From Lepidostoma basale (taxonomy: Eukaryota; Arthropoda; Insecta; Trichoptera; Lepidostomatidae), in assembly GCA_022606425.2 (NCBI GenBank), contig JAHDVF020000933.1:1-64000 (forward strand): 64,000 nt of DNA, read 5' to 3'. The notes beneath the pieces are model-generated. The model saw nothing but the letters and a program-made list of their open reading frames with translations, made no database searches and was not told where the DNA came from. Below, piece after piece: positions 29,575 to 39,372 of this stretch; positions within the stretch are counted from its first letter, which is position 1, and each line of letters begins with the position of its first letter. The position numbers were made by a program, and so were the translations under genes.

Positions 29575-30245
29575 TTTCCCATTGTTTCTGAATATGAGAC
29601 TCTTCCATTTTTTCTCAATTTATCCCTGTTTGTCCCTTCCGCAGTCAGGTCGTCCCAGGTATACGGGTAATGTCATGAGTCCATCTTTTTGGTGGCTTCC
29701 CGACGCTCTTGTATCTTATTCAATGCCTCCATTGGAGTATTCTGGGTGTCCCTGTGGTACTGCCTTGTCTGGCTACATGTCCAACCCATAGCCACTTTAA
29801 TTTAGCTGTACGCTAATTGATTTGGTTCGGCGTCTTATTTCTTCGTTTTTTATTTTGTCACGGAGACTCACGCCGAGCATATGCCTTTTCATGGATGGTC
29901 GTATGATTTTAAGTTTATGGACACCTTTTGTGCAACTTTGATTTTGTGCATTGCTTCTTTAGTTAACGTCCATGTCTAGCATCCATAGGTCATCACAGGT
30001 AACACATACTGGTCCAACACTTTTGTGGTATGTCCGACTTGAAGATGTTGTCCAGCCTTACGAATGCAAACCAACCGAGCTGTATTCTCCTATCAATCTC
30101 CTTGACTTGACTCTCTCTTGAAAAAGCCATTAGACGACCAAGATACACATATTCATCTACCACTTCTATATTTTTAGTATGGATTTTAATGTCTGCAATA
30201 TCGATGTCAGCGAACCTTGCAAAACCAGTCGCCTTTGAAATAAAG
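29575..30245 (-). mobile_element. LINE-N type (RTE-like), long but decayed
   Basis: The minus strand reads TGFARFADIDIADIKIHTKN, EVVDEYVYLGRLMAFSRESQ and KEIDRRIQLGW, then with stops MRTKRCP.., HEKAYARRESP, KLKWL..GHVARQ-like, and a GRPPKRW-like region at 29660-29700. It retains the EYVYLG segment lost from most RTE fragments here. Confidence 0.7.
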
Positions 30246-30364
30246 TGAATGTCATTATTTTAAAACATAGTTTCATTTAATTAACATTTAAAATGGACTT
30301 CCATCACGAGAGAGAGACAGTGAAAACATTATTTTCTTTATAAAATGAGCAATCTTAACCAATG

Positions 30365-30540
30365 ATGGTAAACTCCATATTTAATAATTCACACAAATGA
30401 AAAGGTCTGTTTTCTAGAAGTTTTATCATATTTTATGTGAATAACGTGTTTAAGGCATTACAAATATGACATTTAATATCTTAGACAGGCAAAACATGTC
30501 ATTCACACAAAATTTAATAAAACTACAAAAAAATATATTA
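30365..30540. repeat. PLE-type P2 fold-back, decayed
   Basis: GTAAACTCCATATTTAATAA and GTCTGTTTTCTAGAAGTTTT are followed by two opposed ACATGT..GCATT cores. The plus-strand core at 30472-30500 reads CTTAGACAGGCAAAACATG, TC. Confidence 0.5.
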
Positions 30541-30559
30541 TCATTAATTATTAATAAAT

Positions 30560-31020
30560 TAATGATAAATGTTTTTATAATTTATGATTAAATCTCCAGT
30601 ATGGGCAGAATATAACTCATTATGTATGCATCCAACATCTCCCTCTTACACAGTAATACGTTTAACATGGTAATTTGATTAATAAAAAAAATAATGTGTG
30701 TCAGACTGTGTAATACGGGCTCGCCCCCAAGAAAGTAGTGAGTAGCCCCCTGGTCCGTGCGCCCCCAGCCGTGGCCCCCGCCCCCTCCCCGCCGCCGGAT
30801 TAATGATACACGATGGACGGGTAATGACGACGACCGCCGCATCGGTCCCGATTTGTTTTTCTTCGTGTTTCCCGCTTTTTTTATCCTTCCACCATTTTTT
30901 ACGCCGGCCCGTCCGACGTCGGCGTTTTGTCCATGGCACGCGAGGCGCTGCGCCCAGTGGACATTCAGCAATTAGGTTTTAAGCACTTAATTTGTGGTGT
31001 GACAATATTAAAATTTGTAT
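30560..31020. other. GC-rich unique island
   Basis: 30700-30960 is GC-rich with C-rich runs. The minus-strand frames of 127 and 86 codons are Arg/Gly-rich without a domain. ATTA-core motifs (GGATTAATGATAC, GCAATTAGG) sit at its edges. I see no repeat copies in the window. Confidence 0.35.
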
Positions 31021-31023
31021 ATA

Positions 31024-31115
31024 CAGTAGACGCTCTCTTAACCGGCGCCGCTTTAACCGTCCCACCGCTTTAACCGGCCTGTCCCCGGTCCATCCGGGAC
31101 TTATATTTAAAGACG
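31024..31115 (+). mobile_element. Single end of a pogo/Tigger-like element
   Basis: TACAGTAGACGCTCTC, TTAACCGGCG and CTTTAACCGGCC resemble the TIR and subterminal repeats of Tigger-type elements, with TA before the end. The partner end was not found. Confidence 0.45.
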
Positions 31116-31269
31116 GCAACAACAAGGGGGTGCCAGACCACATTTAATCTACTCCATCCTACTTCTATGCTCCGCTGTACTTTATTGAATGAATAAACAT
31201 AATATATAATACATGAACATTTTGGAACATTATATTATAAAAGATAAAAATAATGATACACCACAGGAA

Positions 31270-31765
31270 TATACAGCTTATGTATGGAAGTGAAGCATGG
31301 AACTGGCAAATGAAGGATGAAAGTAGAATAAATGCAGTAGAAATGAGATCTCTAAGATGAATGTGTGACAAATCTGTATATTATGATAGAGTGACAAATG
31401 CAAGTATAAGAAGTGAATGTGGTGCGAATGAAAGTGTTATGAACAAAATAATGAAAGGGTCATTAATATGGTTTGGTCACATGGAAAGAATGAGTGTAGA
31501 CAGAATGGTGAAGAAGGTATATGTAAACGGCGTGAACGGAGCTAGAAATAGAGGAAGGCCGAGGAAAAAGTGGCACGATCAAATCAATCAAATATTGAAT
31601 GTCGGTCACGTGAGGAGTCGGAGAAATCGACGTGCGTGCATGACAAGATGTATGAATGTAGAGGAATCGAGAAAAGTATGTCAGGACAGAACAGTGTGGC
31701 GTTCCATTCTTTCTGCCTACCCCTCCGGGGAGACGGCGTGATGGTTAGTTAGTTAGTTAGTTACA
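31270..31765 (+). mobile_element. LINE-A (alpha), 126-codon open frame
   Basis: An upstream stop lies at 31354-31356, then 31361-31741 reads CDKSVYYDRVTNASIRSEC, KGSLIWFGHMERMSVDRM, RGRPRKKWHDQINQILNVG and SILSAYPSGETA. The end hairpin has the TCCG loop and four TTAG units follow. A one-codon insertion (YYD) is present. Confidence 0.85.
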
Positions 31766-31837
31766 ATTTTTATAATACTGTTAAAATTTAAAACATTGTT
31801 ATAATATCACAGTTTCTTTTTATTTACCGAGTGTTGC

Positions 31838-31873
31838 AACAGCTGTTTCGCCAACTGATCTTGGCATCATCAG
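31838..31873 (-). ncRNA. Hammerhead-like motif, CAGCTG type
   Basis: The minus strand reads CTGATGA, T, helix II GCCAA/TTGGC, GAAA, CAGCTG, TT, GC. The cleavage position is U rather than C. Confidence 0.6.
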
Positions 31874-31925
31874 GTGTTACAATAAAATAAAACAGTTTTA
31901 TTTTTTATTTATTTTATTGTAACAC

Positions 31926-31961
31926 CTGATGATGCCAACATCGGTTGGCGAAACAGCTGTC
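31926..31961 (+). ncRNA. Hammerhead-like motif, CAGCTG type, intact
   Basis: CTGATGA, T, a perfect 6-bp helix II GCCAAC-ATCG-GTTGGC, GAAA, CAGCTG, TC, GCG. This is one of the two best preserved cores in the window. Confidence 0.7.
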
Positions 31962-32089
31962 GCGACACTCAGTTAATAAAAAGAAATTGTGATATTATAA
32001 CAGTATTTTAAATTTTAACAGTAATAATGTTGAAGTATCAGTGTTTCGGCCAAAACAATGGACTTATAATATTTTGTGAATGTATACTT

Positions 32090-32525
32090 ATACTTGTATA
32101 CGAATACTGGATTTCACCCACCGTGGGTTTATCAATTCATGATTTAATTGTAATTAATTCACATTGAGTTGAAAAGATGTTCTGCTTAATACTTAATAAA
32201 CATAAATCTCCATAGATGGCGTTAGTATGTAGATTGCATATAGAGTAATCTTAAAAAGATTAACATATGTAATCAAAATCTTCATAGATGGCACAATGAA
32301 ACTTACATGTGAAAACTGGCATAGGACTTTAACATATATACAACTTCCAAAAAAAAATTGTTATACTTGTTCATAAAGAAAGGTGGAATGGGGAATGTTG
32401 TAATTACATAAAGCGTGCGCTTAACCCAACCAATGACAGGTCATAAGTCCTGTAAACACCTTGATCATATTCAGTTTCCAATTTGCATCTTCGTCTCTAT
32501 TGAGATACAATTAAATCATGACTTG
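32090..32525 (+). mobile_element. J-type element with both end tracts
   Basis: It starts AATACTGGATTTCACCC, contains GATGGCG blocks at 32215 and 32287, CCAACCAATGACAGGTCATA and CTGTAAACACC, and ends CGTCTCTATTGAGATACAAT. The order equals 60355-60650 but is longer by about 130 bases. Confidence 0.65.
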
Positions 32526-32559
32526 TAATATGACTATATTTTACAATTCTCATAAAACT

Positions 32560-32940
32560 ACTGGGATTACATAAGATATTCTGGCACGCGATATCTTCGA
32601 TAGTCCACCATTACGTCTATGTATAGTTATGTACCAATAAAACTACAATCGGAAGATCAATCCGCAGTTCATTGAATTCGGGATAATTCCAACGGCACGG
32701 ACTCAAAAGGTACACCCGACAGAATTCCAAGGAATTCACGATACATTGAAATAATTGAGTACCTTCGATCAGTGGCCGTCCTGTTTCACCAGCTGCTAGA
32801 GATGTGCGGACGGTGTTTCATACCTGTAAATGTAATAAAGTATATACTCGGTTAATGTCGATTTAGAATAAAGCGAGCGTAGAATTGTTGGTTGACCAAT
32901 GTTCAGGGGTTTTCAATTTAATAAACAATTATTACATAAT
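32560..32940 (+). other. Unique block with two AATAAA signals, possible LTR-like
   Basis: Moderate GC. AATAAAGTATATACTCGG (32836) and AATAAAGCGAGCG (32869) suggest a transcript 3' end or an LTR R/U5 area. No partner LTR, primer site or gag/pol was found, so it is left open. Confidence 0.2.
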
Positions 32941-32984
32941 ATGCTTTCAAAATATTTACCATTTTTTTAATTATTAATTTGACT

Positions 32985-33075
32985 ATTAAATTATAAAACG
33001 CTGTTTATGGTATCACAATTATTTTTTAATATTTTTCGCGACATATGTTGACATCATCAGGTGTTACAATAATTA
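32985..33075 (-). repeat. PLE-type P3 with a deleted core
   Basis: The minus strand reads CACCTGATGATGTCAACATA and jumps straight to TGTCGCG, losing the GAAA and CAGCTG region. The deletion seems to join the two arms of helix II. Confidence 0.5.
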
Positions 33076-33334
33076 TTTCAACTGTCAAAAATAAACTTAT
33101 TAAAATTAAAATTCTTTAGTTGAATGAAGGTCAGACGAGTTTATTTTTAATATTCGATTTTACAAAAATCCCAAAAAACATATATTTTTTTTCCACTTTC
33201 CACCAAAGCACTTTTTTCCACTCTTGAAGAGGGGAAATATCAGTGTTTTAATTCATAAAAAAAAGTCATTATATAAATCCACAAAGTTAACGCCCGCTGT
33301 TAACCGTTATAATGAAGTTCTAGTGTCAACTACT
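33076..33334. other. AT-rich unique DNA
   Basis: Nothing recognised. Confidence 0.3.
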
Positions 33335-33562
33335 CGTATTATTATATGATTATTACTATTATTTTGTTGAATCGCTCTTTACATCATGATAGCATGAGCC
33401 AAATCTATGTATAGGTAGCTAATCTATCGCCATTTTATTGTCACATGAATTCTACACCAGACCAAAGACAGTGTGACAATCACACTGCCCTCGCCGGGAA
33501 TCGAACCCGAAACCTTCGGGGTGGCAGATAATGCACTTACCACTCAGCCACAGAGGTCGTCA
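33335..33562 (-). mobile_element. SINE-S copy
   Basis: The head at 33500-33562 reads box A TGGCTGAGTGGTAAGTGCA and box B GGGTTCGATTCCCGGCGAG. The body includes GACACTGTCTTTGGTCTGG and CAATAAAATGGCGATAG and has lost about 30 bases near 33405. Confidence 0.8.
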
Positions 33563-33862
33563 ATGTCATTATGAATGGAAGTGAAACTTGTAGCTGGCAA
33601 AAAAATGAAAGTAGGATAAATGCCGTAGAAATTAGATCTCTGAGAATAATGTGCGGGAAAACGATATATGATAGAATACCGAACGACGAAATACGGAAAA
33701 AATGAAAGGCAGATGATTGCATTATAAGTAGAATTGAAAAAAGATCCCTGAGATGGTTTGGACATATGGAACCAATGGACCAGAGAAAATTGTTAAAATA
33801 TTGTATATAAGCAGTGTGAGTGGAAAGAGAAGCCGTGGAAGACCAAGGAAAGCATGGCATAA

Positions 33863-34318
33863 AGGAATGAGGGCTATACTTGGTTGGGATAGATATAGAA
33901 GGATTTCAACAATGTTAAGCAAATTAAAAATATTAAATTAAAGAAAACTAGTTCAAAGTGTTGTAACTTTGATTTTTCTTTATAAAATTAAGAGTAATAT
34001 GGTGCCTGCATATCTAACTAAAAATGAAGTAGTATTCTCGTCAAATACATGACTACTTGACGAGAGGTCGTGATAGATTCCGACTACGGAGACCTAGACT
34101 TGAAAGTACAGAGAAAGGTGTTTTTTATAGAGGATTTAAATTATATAACGAATTGTCGAAAATGCTTTCAATATGTTCCAAGTACCGATATTAAGTGTTT
34201 TTTTTTTGTTTTTCTCATTTGCGATTTTTATATAATTAATTGTTTATAAAATATCGTTTTATAAGTTTGAAAATGTTCCTGTGATTTTTTATAACTTTAT
34301 TAAATAAATAAATAAATT
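33863..34318 (+). mobile_element. LINE-M (CR1/Jockey-like) with (AAAT)n tail
   Basis: GMRAILGWDRYRRISTMLSK, LNLRKLVQSVVTLIFLYK and VPAYLTKN are in frame. RFRLRRPRLESTEKGVFYRG and LYNELSK then follow in another frame. This order (RAIL..Y, LP.YL, RR...FY.G...YN.LP) is known from CR1/Jockey-type C-termini. The tail is AAATAAATAAATAAAT. Confidence 0.7.
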
Positions 34319-34379
34319 ACCGAATTAATTAAATACTGAAAGGCGGCCACAATCGAATAGATAAATCGACGAGCGTACA

Positions 34380-34663
34380 TATTCTTCATTTTCTTCTTTG
34401 CTAGCTTTCTTCCCTCATAGGACTCTTCCAATTTCCTCCACTCGTCCTTATCCTGCCCCCTTTGTATCCAAGATTTTCCAACCCTTTAGACAATATCATC
34501 GGTCCATCTCATCGGTGGCCTTCCGACACTTCGCCTATTTGCCCATGGTCTCCAACTGAGTATCCTGGGTGCCCATCTGTTGCCACCCTGTCTAGCCAAG
34601 TGTCCAGCCCATTGCCATTTCAGTTTTGCCACTCGGTCCATGACGTCAGCAACCCGGGTGCGG
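34380..34663 (-). mobile_element. LINE-N 3' part (RTE-like)
   Basis: The minus strand reads RTRVADVMDRVAKLKWQW, AGHLARQGGNRWAPRILSW, RPWANRRSVGRPPMRWTDDI and KGLENLG, with an AAAGAAGAAAATGAAGAA tail. The coding part is open but starts inside the domain. Confidence 0.75.
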
Positions 34664-34752
34664 CGAGAGGCACGAGAGTTGTCAGGATATAACAGTTTGG
34701 CCGTCCATATTCTCTGCCTACTCCTCCGGGGAATCGGTGTGAAGGTTAGTTA

Positions 34753-35050
34753 ATTATATAATTATATTTAAAAAAAAACATTATGCGATATTATTATTTT
34801 TATTACGTGTTGGAAGCCCCTGGTTTATCCAAGATCATAATTATAATACTTCAGTTTGGTGGGTCGGAGAACATCGAATGGGTGGGCGAATTACAACCTC
34901 AGCTTCTATAGGCGAAACGAGGCTGAGCGAAAATAATAGGCAATCTTACACAAACGAGTTGTTTATTCCATCAATATTTAATAATGACGTAAAAAGTAAA
35001 TTTTTAGAAGTTTTATTATACATATATTATGGCAGTGTTATTTAAAATAA
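34753..35050. other. Unique DNA, possible CR1-like scrap
   Basis: 34858-34960 gives a GGRITTSASIGETRLSEN-like translation without a family I can name. The rest is AT-rich. Confidence 0.25.
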
Positions 35051-35415
35051 CGAGGTCTCCCTTGTGACCACGACCAGCTTTTGCTACCTTGGTAGTATGA
35101 TAGCAGGCTCGGGAGGCACGGAGGAAGATGTAGCCAGCAGACTCAACAAGGCAAGGGGAGCTTTCGCTATGCTTCGCCTTGTACGGCGTTCCAGTATCAT
35201 TTCGAGAAAGCTCAAGCTTCAAATATTCAGCATAACAATTCCAGTCAGAGCCCAAAAGCAAGTTTCTATGATCGTGCTTTCAGCGTTGCGTGTCCGTTGG
35301 CGTGGAAAAGCCTCCATGTTAGTATTTAGTATGAGGATAGTGACGTTAAATTTAAGAAACTTCTAAAGACTGCACTGTTCGCTCAGTCATTTCCTAGTAC
35401 GCCCTTGGAGTAATT
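35051..35415 (+). mobile_element. Two adjoining LINE scraps
   Basis: 35058-35250 reads TTSFCYLGSMIAGSGGTEED, ASRLNKARGAFAMLRLV and KLKLQIF, a LINE post-reverse-transcriptase segment. 35255-35415 reads YDRAFSVACPLAWKSL and FKKLLKTALFAQSF, the C-terminal segment of an L2/CR1-type LINE. The join lies near 35252. Confidence 0.6.
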
Positions 35416-35439
35416 GATTTTACTAAACGGCGCACTTAA

Positions 35440-35975
35440 AATATAAGTTTTTTATTATTTGGATTTTTCATTCCAACGTTGGCGATCACCTCGGCGAACC
35501 TGTCCCTGTCCTGTGTCGCACGGAACAGCTCCTCCACACTTCGGATGCCGGTCCACTCCCTCACGTTTCGCAGCCAGGACATTTGTCTCCTACCGGGCCC
35601 TCGGCGTCCCTCAATTTTCCCCTCCAATATCAGTTGGAGAAGGTGGTACTTTTCCCCACGCAGTATATGACCCAGATGTGAGATCTTTCGAACCTTGATA
35701 GTTGATAACAGTTCCCTGTCAACTCTAGCTCGCCTCAGGACTACAGTATTGGTAACCATGTCTGTCCAGGGAACTCTGAGCATTCGGCGATGGAGCCACA
35801 TTTCAAATGCTTCCAGTCTGTTCATTGAGTTAACTTTCAAGGCCCAAGTTTCACATCCGTACAATAAAACAGACCACACATAGCATTTGATCATTCTCTG
35901 ACGGAGTTTCAAGTTTACGTTATCATTGCAAAAGAGTGATTTCATTTTATTAAACGTAATTAAACGTAAATTTTT
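35440..35975 (-). mobile_element. LINE-C, 169-codon open frame
   Basis: The minus-strand frame 35436-35945 reads MKSLFCNDNVNLKLRQRMIK, VWSVLLYGCETWALK, NRLEAFEMWLHRRMLRVPWT, ISHLGHILRGEKYHLLQL, GRRQMSWLRNVREWTGI and LFRATQDRDRFAEVIANVG. No stop or frameshift is present, so it is the best LINE-C in the window. It is truncated before the reverse transcriptase. Confidence 0.85.
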
Positions 35976-36042
35976 AATAAATTAAAATAAAATAAAAACA
36001 CTGCACATTGTTTTTCACCACTATGCGGTTATTTTAATTGCC

Positions 36043-36060
36043 GACTAGTTTCAACTAGTT
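36043..36060 (-). ncRNA. Partial hammerhead-like motif, CTAG type
   Basis: Only GAAA, CTAG, TC and the flank remain on the left arm. Confidence 0.4.
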
Positions 36061-36095
36061 CCGACTTCGTAATAACAGCCTGTTATTACGAAGGC

Positions 36096-36127
36096 CTGAG
36101 GAAGCTTGGGTACAAGCGAAACTAGTC
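36096..36127 (+). ncRNA. Hammerhead-like motif, CTAG type
   Basis: CTGAGGA, A, helix II GCTTGG-GTA-CAAGC, GAAA, CTAG, TC, GGC. The helix III palindrome differs from all other families here while the core is intact. Confidence 0.65.
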
Positions 36128-36296
36128 GGCAATTAAAATAACCGCATGGTGGTGAAAAACAATGTGCAGTGTTTTTATTTTATTTTATTTTAAATACAAA
36201 TATATTTTTTTTTTTAAATATCTTACCACAAAGTGGATGCTTTATATGAAAATTTAAAATATATATCATCAATATAATAATAATAATATGACTTTT

Positions 36297-36765
36297 ATTC
36301 AAATCAAAAAAAATAAAATCAAATCAGTTTATTTCATCAACAGACATTACAAAATTTATTTTTAAGGCATCTATTGAGAACAGGTAAAATAATATATTAT
36401 ATATAGTATACTACCAGAAACGCATAAGAGATGGTTCAACATTAGGAAGATACTCTCCAGAATTAAGAGTATTTGCCTTCTGAACGTACTTTCACTAACA
36501 TGAAAGACGTCGATCTCCGAGGAGACCGCGTTCAGCAGACTAATTGCTCTTCCCACCGGTGTCACCAGAGGCAGATTGATTCTGGCGGCCGGTAGGTAAA
36601 ACAATCTGTGCTGTCGCTGTCGGAGATATCTATTGGGGACAAAAAGCCGAACACCCTCCAGTACGGCCGAGTTCTCGAGGTATCCCTTAATTAATCTAAA
36701 GAAATGGGTAATTAGATGTCCATCTCTTCGAAGCTGTAGAGAATTGGTTCCGAGCATTCCCAAAA
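36297..36765 (-). mobile_element. LINE-G2, open C-terminal frame and 3' UTR
   Basis: The minus-strand frame 36371-36763 reads MGMLGTNSLQLRRDGHLITH, FFRLIKGYLENSAVLEGVRL, FVPNRYLRQRQHRLFYLPAA and LVTPVGRAISLLNAVSSEI, then VFHVSESTFR. The 3' end is GATGAAATAAACTGATTTG with a TTTTGATTTG-like tail near 36300. Confidence 0.8.
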
Positions 36766-36774
36766 TTTTATAAG

Positions 36775-36930
36775 GATTAATTGTATCTCAATAGAGACGA
36801 AGATTTAAATTGTTTTCTGGGAACAGAAGATACAATTAATCCTTATAAAATAAAAATAATTTATCCGCAATGGGTGAAATCCAATATTTGTCTACAAGAA
36901 TTTGTATACATTCAAAATGTTGTTGTATAA
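36775..36930 (-). mobile_element. J-type fold-back copy
   Basis: Two inverted AAGGATTAATTGTATCT tracts (36772-36790, 36826-36846) are followed by GGGTGAAATCCAATATTTG and TTGTATACATTCAAAATG, the same ends as at 14170-14347. Confidence 0.6.
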
Positions 36931-37324
36931 TATGACTTGACTAGACTGTTAGTGTGTTGTGGCCTTATTCGAGTAATGCCAAGAATGTGGTCCAGAGATC
37001 TGATGCTGCAGCTGTGCCCCGCGGCACGGAGCTCAAACCGCCCGGAGACGCTGGTCGTTTCATCAATGGACATAGCTGAGTACTTGATATTGTTCGTCTC
37101 TGCATTATTCACGTACGGACGAAGCCAGCCAGCATCGCACCCGCCGCCACGGACTTAGTAATGACTCTTGCAGTAAGATAACAGCAATACAGCATCCCAA
37201 ACACGTCTCCTATCACGCGAGATGTGCGATTCAGTGATGAGGTGTCCGCACGTGACCTTTTCACTTATCTTTGTGTGGAGACCATTTCACAGCATCGAAT
37301 TTTTTTTTTACAAAGTAACAGATA
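36931..37324. other. Unique DNA of moderate GC
   Basis: 36945-37170 is GC-richer than average and non-repetitive here. Two opposed frames of 66-73 codons show no domain. No splice structure could be supported. Confidence 0.3.
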
Positions 37325-37425
37325 ACAACAAAAATCACGCCGTATGCAGAGATAATGAACACACTGACACACATCTCTTCCTTCCTCCACATTCATACAC
37401 GCACGTTGATTCTTCCGACTTATTG
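37325..37425 (-). mobile_element. LINE-A 3' scrap
   Basis: The ATCACGCCG, TGACA..TCTCTTCC and TCCACATTCATACA landmarks survive with large deletions. Confidence 0.4.
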
Positions 37426-37541
37426 ATGGTTGAGGAATTAGTTTTGTAAAACTCCATTATTATTTTATAATAGTAAACACGATTGTTCAGTGGTTTAACT
37501 TGGATTTAATTTATATAAATTATATAAATTGTGACAAACTC

Positions 37542-37577
37542 GTTTGAGAATGCCCTTGCAAGGCGAAACAAATTTGC
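37542..37577 (+). ncRNA. Hammerhead-like motif, CAAATTTG type
   Basis: TTTGAGA, A, helix II GCCCTTGCAAGGC, GAAA, CAAATTTG, CC. It is the opposite-sense relative of 23677-23712. Confidence 0.5.
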
Positions 37578-37609
37578 CATAATTTATATAAATTAATCTT
37601 TTATATAAT

Positions 37610-37765
37610 AATAACATATGGCGTCGAAGCAAGACACATAAGGACCAAACAAGTTTTGAGGACTTCCGAAATGAAGACACTGGGGGATCGCGTGAGGAAC
37701 ACCAGAATAAGAGAGATATGTGAGGTCGAGGATATTACTCGTATAAGATGGAGCAAACAATAGGG
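37610..37765 (+). mobile_element. LINE-B fragment
   Basis: YGVEARHIRTKQVLRTSEMK, TLGDRVRNTRIREICEVED and IRWSKQ are readable across one deletion. The ends are missing. Confidence 0.6.
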
Positions 37766-37804
37766 AAAAAATATTTATATTAAATATAAAGAGGTCGATA
37801 ATAA

Positions 37805-38045
37805 TTAAATATAAAGATTTTCTTCTATGTTCGCCATACTTTGTGTTGTAGATGCTTTATTTATCTTTTCATTTTTTATGTATAATACTTTGTATATACG
37901 AGTACACTAACATTAAAAAAAAAAATTACAATGTCATGTTTCGGACAACCAGTCCTTCTTCAGTGATACATATTTTAAAGATACATATTTAAAATATCAT
38001 AAAATTGCTTACATGATCTGACAGATGTTAAGCCTTTTTATTTAC
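37805..38045 (-). repeat. PLE-type unit (P5), minus strand
   Basis: TTTTCTTCTATGTTCGCCAT, ACTTTGTATATACGAG and the core at 37933-37963 appear in the same order as the arms of 19050-19875. Confidence 0.6.
37933..37963 (-). ncRNA. Hammerhead-like motif, CATG type, one core change
   Basis: The minus strand reads CTGAAGA, A, helix II GGAC/GTCC, GAAA, CATG, AC. The U before the cleavage base is changed. Confidence 0.5.
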
Positions 38046-38208
38046 AAGTAATACAATAAAATTAGTTAGGCTATTAAGCACGAAGGACTTAAGACATTTT
38101 GGATTTGTTTTAATTGATTGTTTTAGCGTATTTCGACATATAAATACTGACCGTAATATAATGTATTACATAGAATTCGGATATGTATGAATTAAAGTCG
38201 ATTTGGTG

Positions 38209-38532
38209 ATTAAAAAAAACAGTGGATACGTGGAACATAAATTAAATAGACAATATGTGCACCATCTAAAAAGAACATTTTGTGTTATTATTATATTTAT
38301 TTTATTTTATTTTATATAGTTGTATTTTGTATTATTTGTTTTAGATTTATTTTGTGGACGATCGAAGTGTGCGCGGGAGATGCCTATTGGTGGCGATGAG
38401 GTTCGCAACCCATCACACCGCGTCTCCCGCGGGGCGAAAAGAGAAGGATGGAGTGCCGCATCAATAAAAGTGTGACAGTCCATTCTTTCTGCCTACCCTT
38501 TCGGGGAGACGGCGTGATGGTTAGTTAGTTAG
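38209..38532 (+). mobile_element. NA-H copy with target-site duplication
   Basis: It starts inside the second GTGGATAC block (5'-truncated) and runs to the TTTCGGGGAGACGGC end with TTAG repeats. The flanking 17-bp repeats show that the truncated form was itself inserted. Confidence 0.8.
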
Positions 38533-38549
38533 TTAAAGTCGATTTGGTG

Positions 38550-39028
38550 TTCTTCTACCGACCATTATGTATGGAAGCGAAGCATGGAACTGGCATAAGA
38601 AGGATGAAAGTAGAATAAATGCAGTAGAAATGAGATCTCGAATATAAGATAATTCGATAGACGAATGTGTGGATACTCTGTGTATGATAGAGTGTCGAAT
38701 GAAAATATAAGAAGTGAATGTGATGCGAATGATGGTGTTGTGAACAAAATAATGAAAGGATCATAAAGATGGTTTGGACACATGGAAATAATGAATGAAG
38801 AAAGAATGGTAAAAAAAGTATATGTTAACAATGTAAATGGAACCAGAAATAGAGGAAGACCGAGGAAAACGTGGCACGATCAAATAAATAAAACATTGAA
38901 TGTCGGCTATGTGAGGAGTGAGGTGCATGACACGATGTAAGAATGTTGAGGAAGCGAGAGAAATATGTCGATTCTTTCTGCCTACCCCTTCGGAGAGATG
39001 GCGTGATGGTTAGTTAGTTAGTTAGTTT
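38550..39028 (+). mobile_element. LINE-A (beta), decayed
   Basis: It goes from VFFYRPLCMEAKHG-type text to KSTYVNNVNGTRNRGRPRKT, WHDQINKTLNVGYV and the TTCG end hairpin. A deletion of about 60 bases removes RNRRAC. A 20-base insertion sits at 38638. Confidence 0.7.
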
Positions 39029-39355
39029 TTAGAATACCCAATGAAGAAGTTAGACGTCCTAAATAAAATAAAGAAAGAGTCACTAAAATGGTTTGGATTC
39101 ATATGGAACGAATGGATGAGAGAAGAATGGTTTAAAGTATATATTCAAGTAGTGTGAATGGCATAAGAAATCTAGGAAGGCCGATGAAAACATGGCATGA
39201 CTAAATTAATCAAATACTGAAAGGCGGCCATGTTCGAAGTAGGAACAATCGACGAGCGTGGGTGTCACGATATATGTCAGAAAAGAAAAGTGTGGCAGTC
39301 CATTCTTTCTGCCTACCCCTTCGGGGAGACGGCGTGATTGTTAGTTAGTTTTTTT
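39029..39355 (+). mobile_element. LINE-A (gamma) body with beta-like 3' end
   Basis: KESLKWFGF, RRMV.SIYSSSVNGIRNLGR and HDQINQILKGGHV are gamma-like. From KSVAVHSFCLPLRGDGV-type text on, the sequence equals beta copies (GTGTGGCAGTCC, TTCG loop). It is a mosaic of two sub-groups. Confidence 0.65.
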
Positions 39356-39372
39356 TAAATGTCGATTTGGTC

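Larger units (their letters stand above)
31770..32075. repeat. PLE-type P4 fold-back
   Basis: The left arm (minus) and right arm (plus), each about 110-140 bases, are inverted copies around 31880-31920. Each runs from the CAGCTG-type core through the GACACTC..TTTTTAT tract to TTTTAAATTTTAACAGTA. The right arm ends with a GTTTCGGCCAAAACAATGG tag. Confidence 0.7.
33565..34752 (+). mobile_element. LINE-A (gamma) split by LINE-M and LINE-N
   Basis: Three pieces: 33565-33862 (LETCSWQK, MRSLRIMCGKTIYDRI, RSLRWFGHME, RGRPRKAWH), 34318-34380 (INQILKGGHNRI, KSTSVH) and 34664-34752 (ESCQDITVW and the TCCG-loop end hairpin). The order is continuous once the two insertions are removed. Confidence 0.75.
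35995..36185. repeat. Fold-back with CTAG-type hammerhead-like core
   Basis: Arms 35996-36050 and 36121-36180 are inverted copies (CTGCACATTGTTTTTCACCA to TTTTAATTGCCGACTAG). The loop also holds a smaller inverted pair (CTTCGTAATAACAG/CTGTTATTACGAAG). Confidence 0.75.
38192..39372. repeat. Three copies of a 17-bp target around two insertions
   Basis: TTAAAGTCGATTTGGTG lies at 38192-38208 and 38533-38549. A near copy (TTAAATGTCGATTTGGT) lies at 39355-39371. The first pair encloses an NA-H copy, the second pair encloses LINE-A sequence. Confidence 0.7.

Noticed and set aside
30588..30971. 127-codon minus frame as a host protein
   Set aside because: Arg/Gly/His-rich composition from a GC-rich island, overlapping frames on both strands, no domain and no start context.
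32560..32940. Solo LTR of an LTR retrotransposon
   Set aside because: Only two AATAAA signals support it. No TG...CA ends with matching flanks, and no internal gag, pol or primer site was found.
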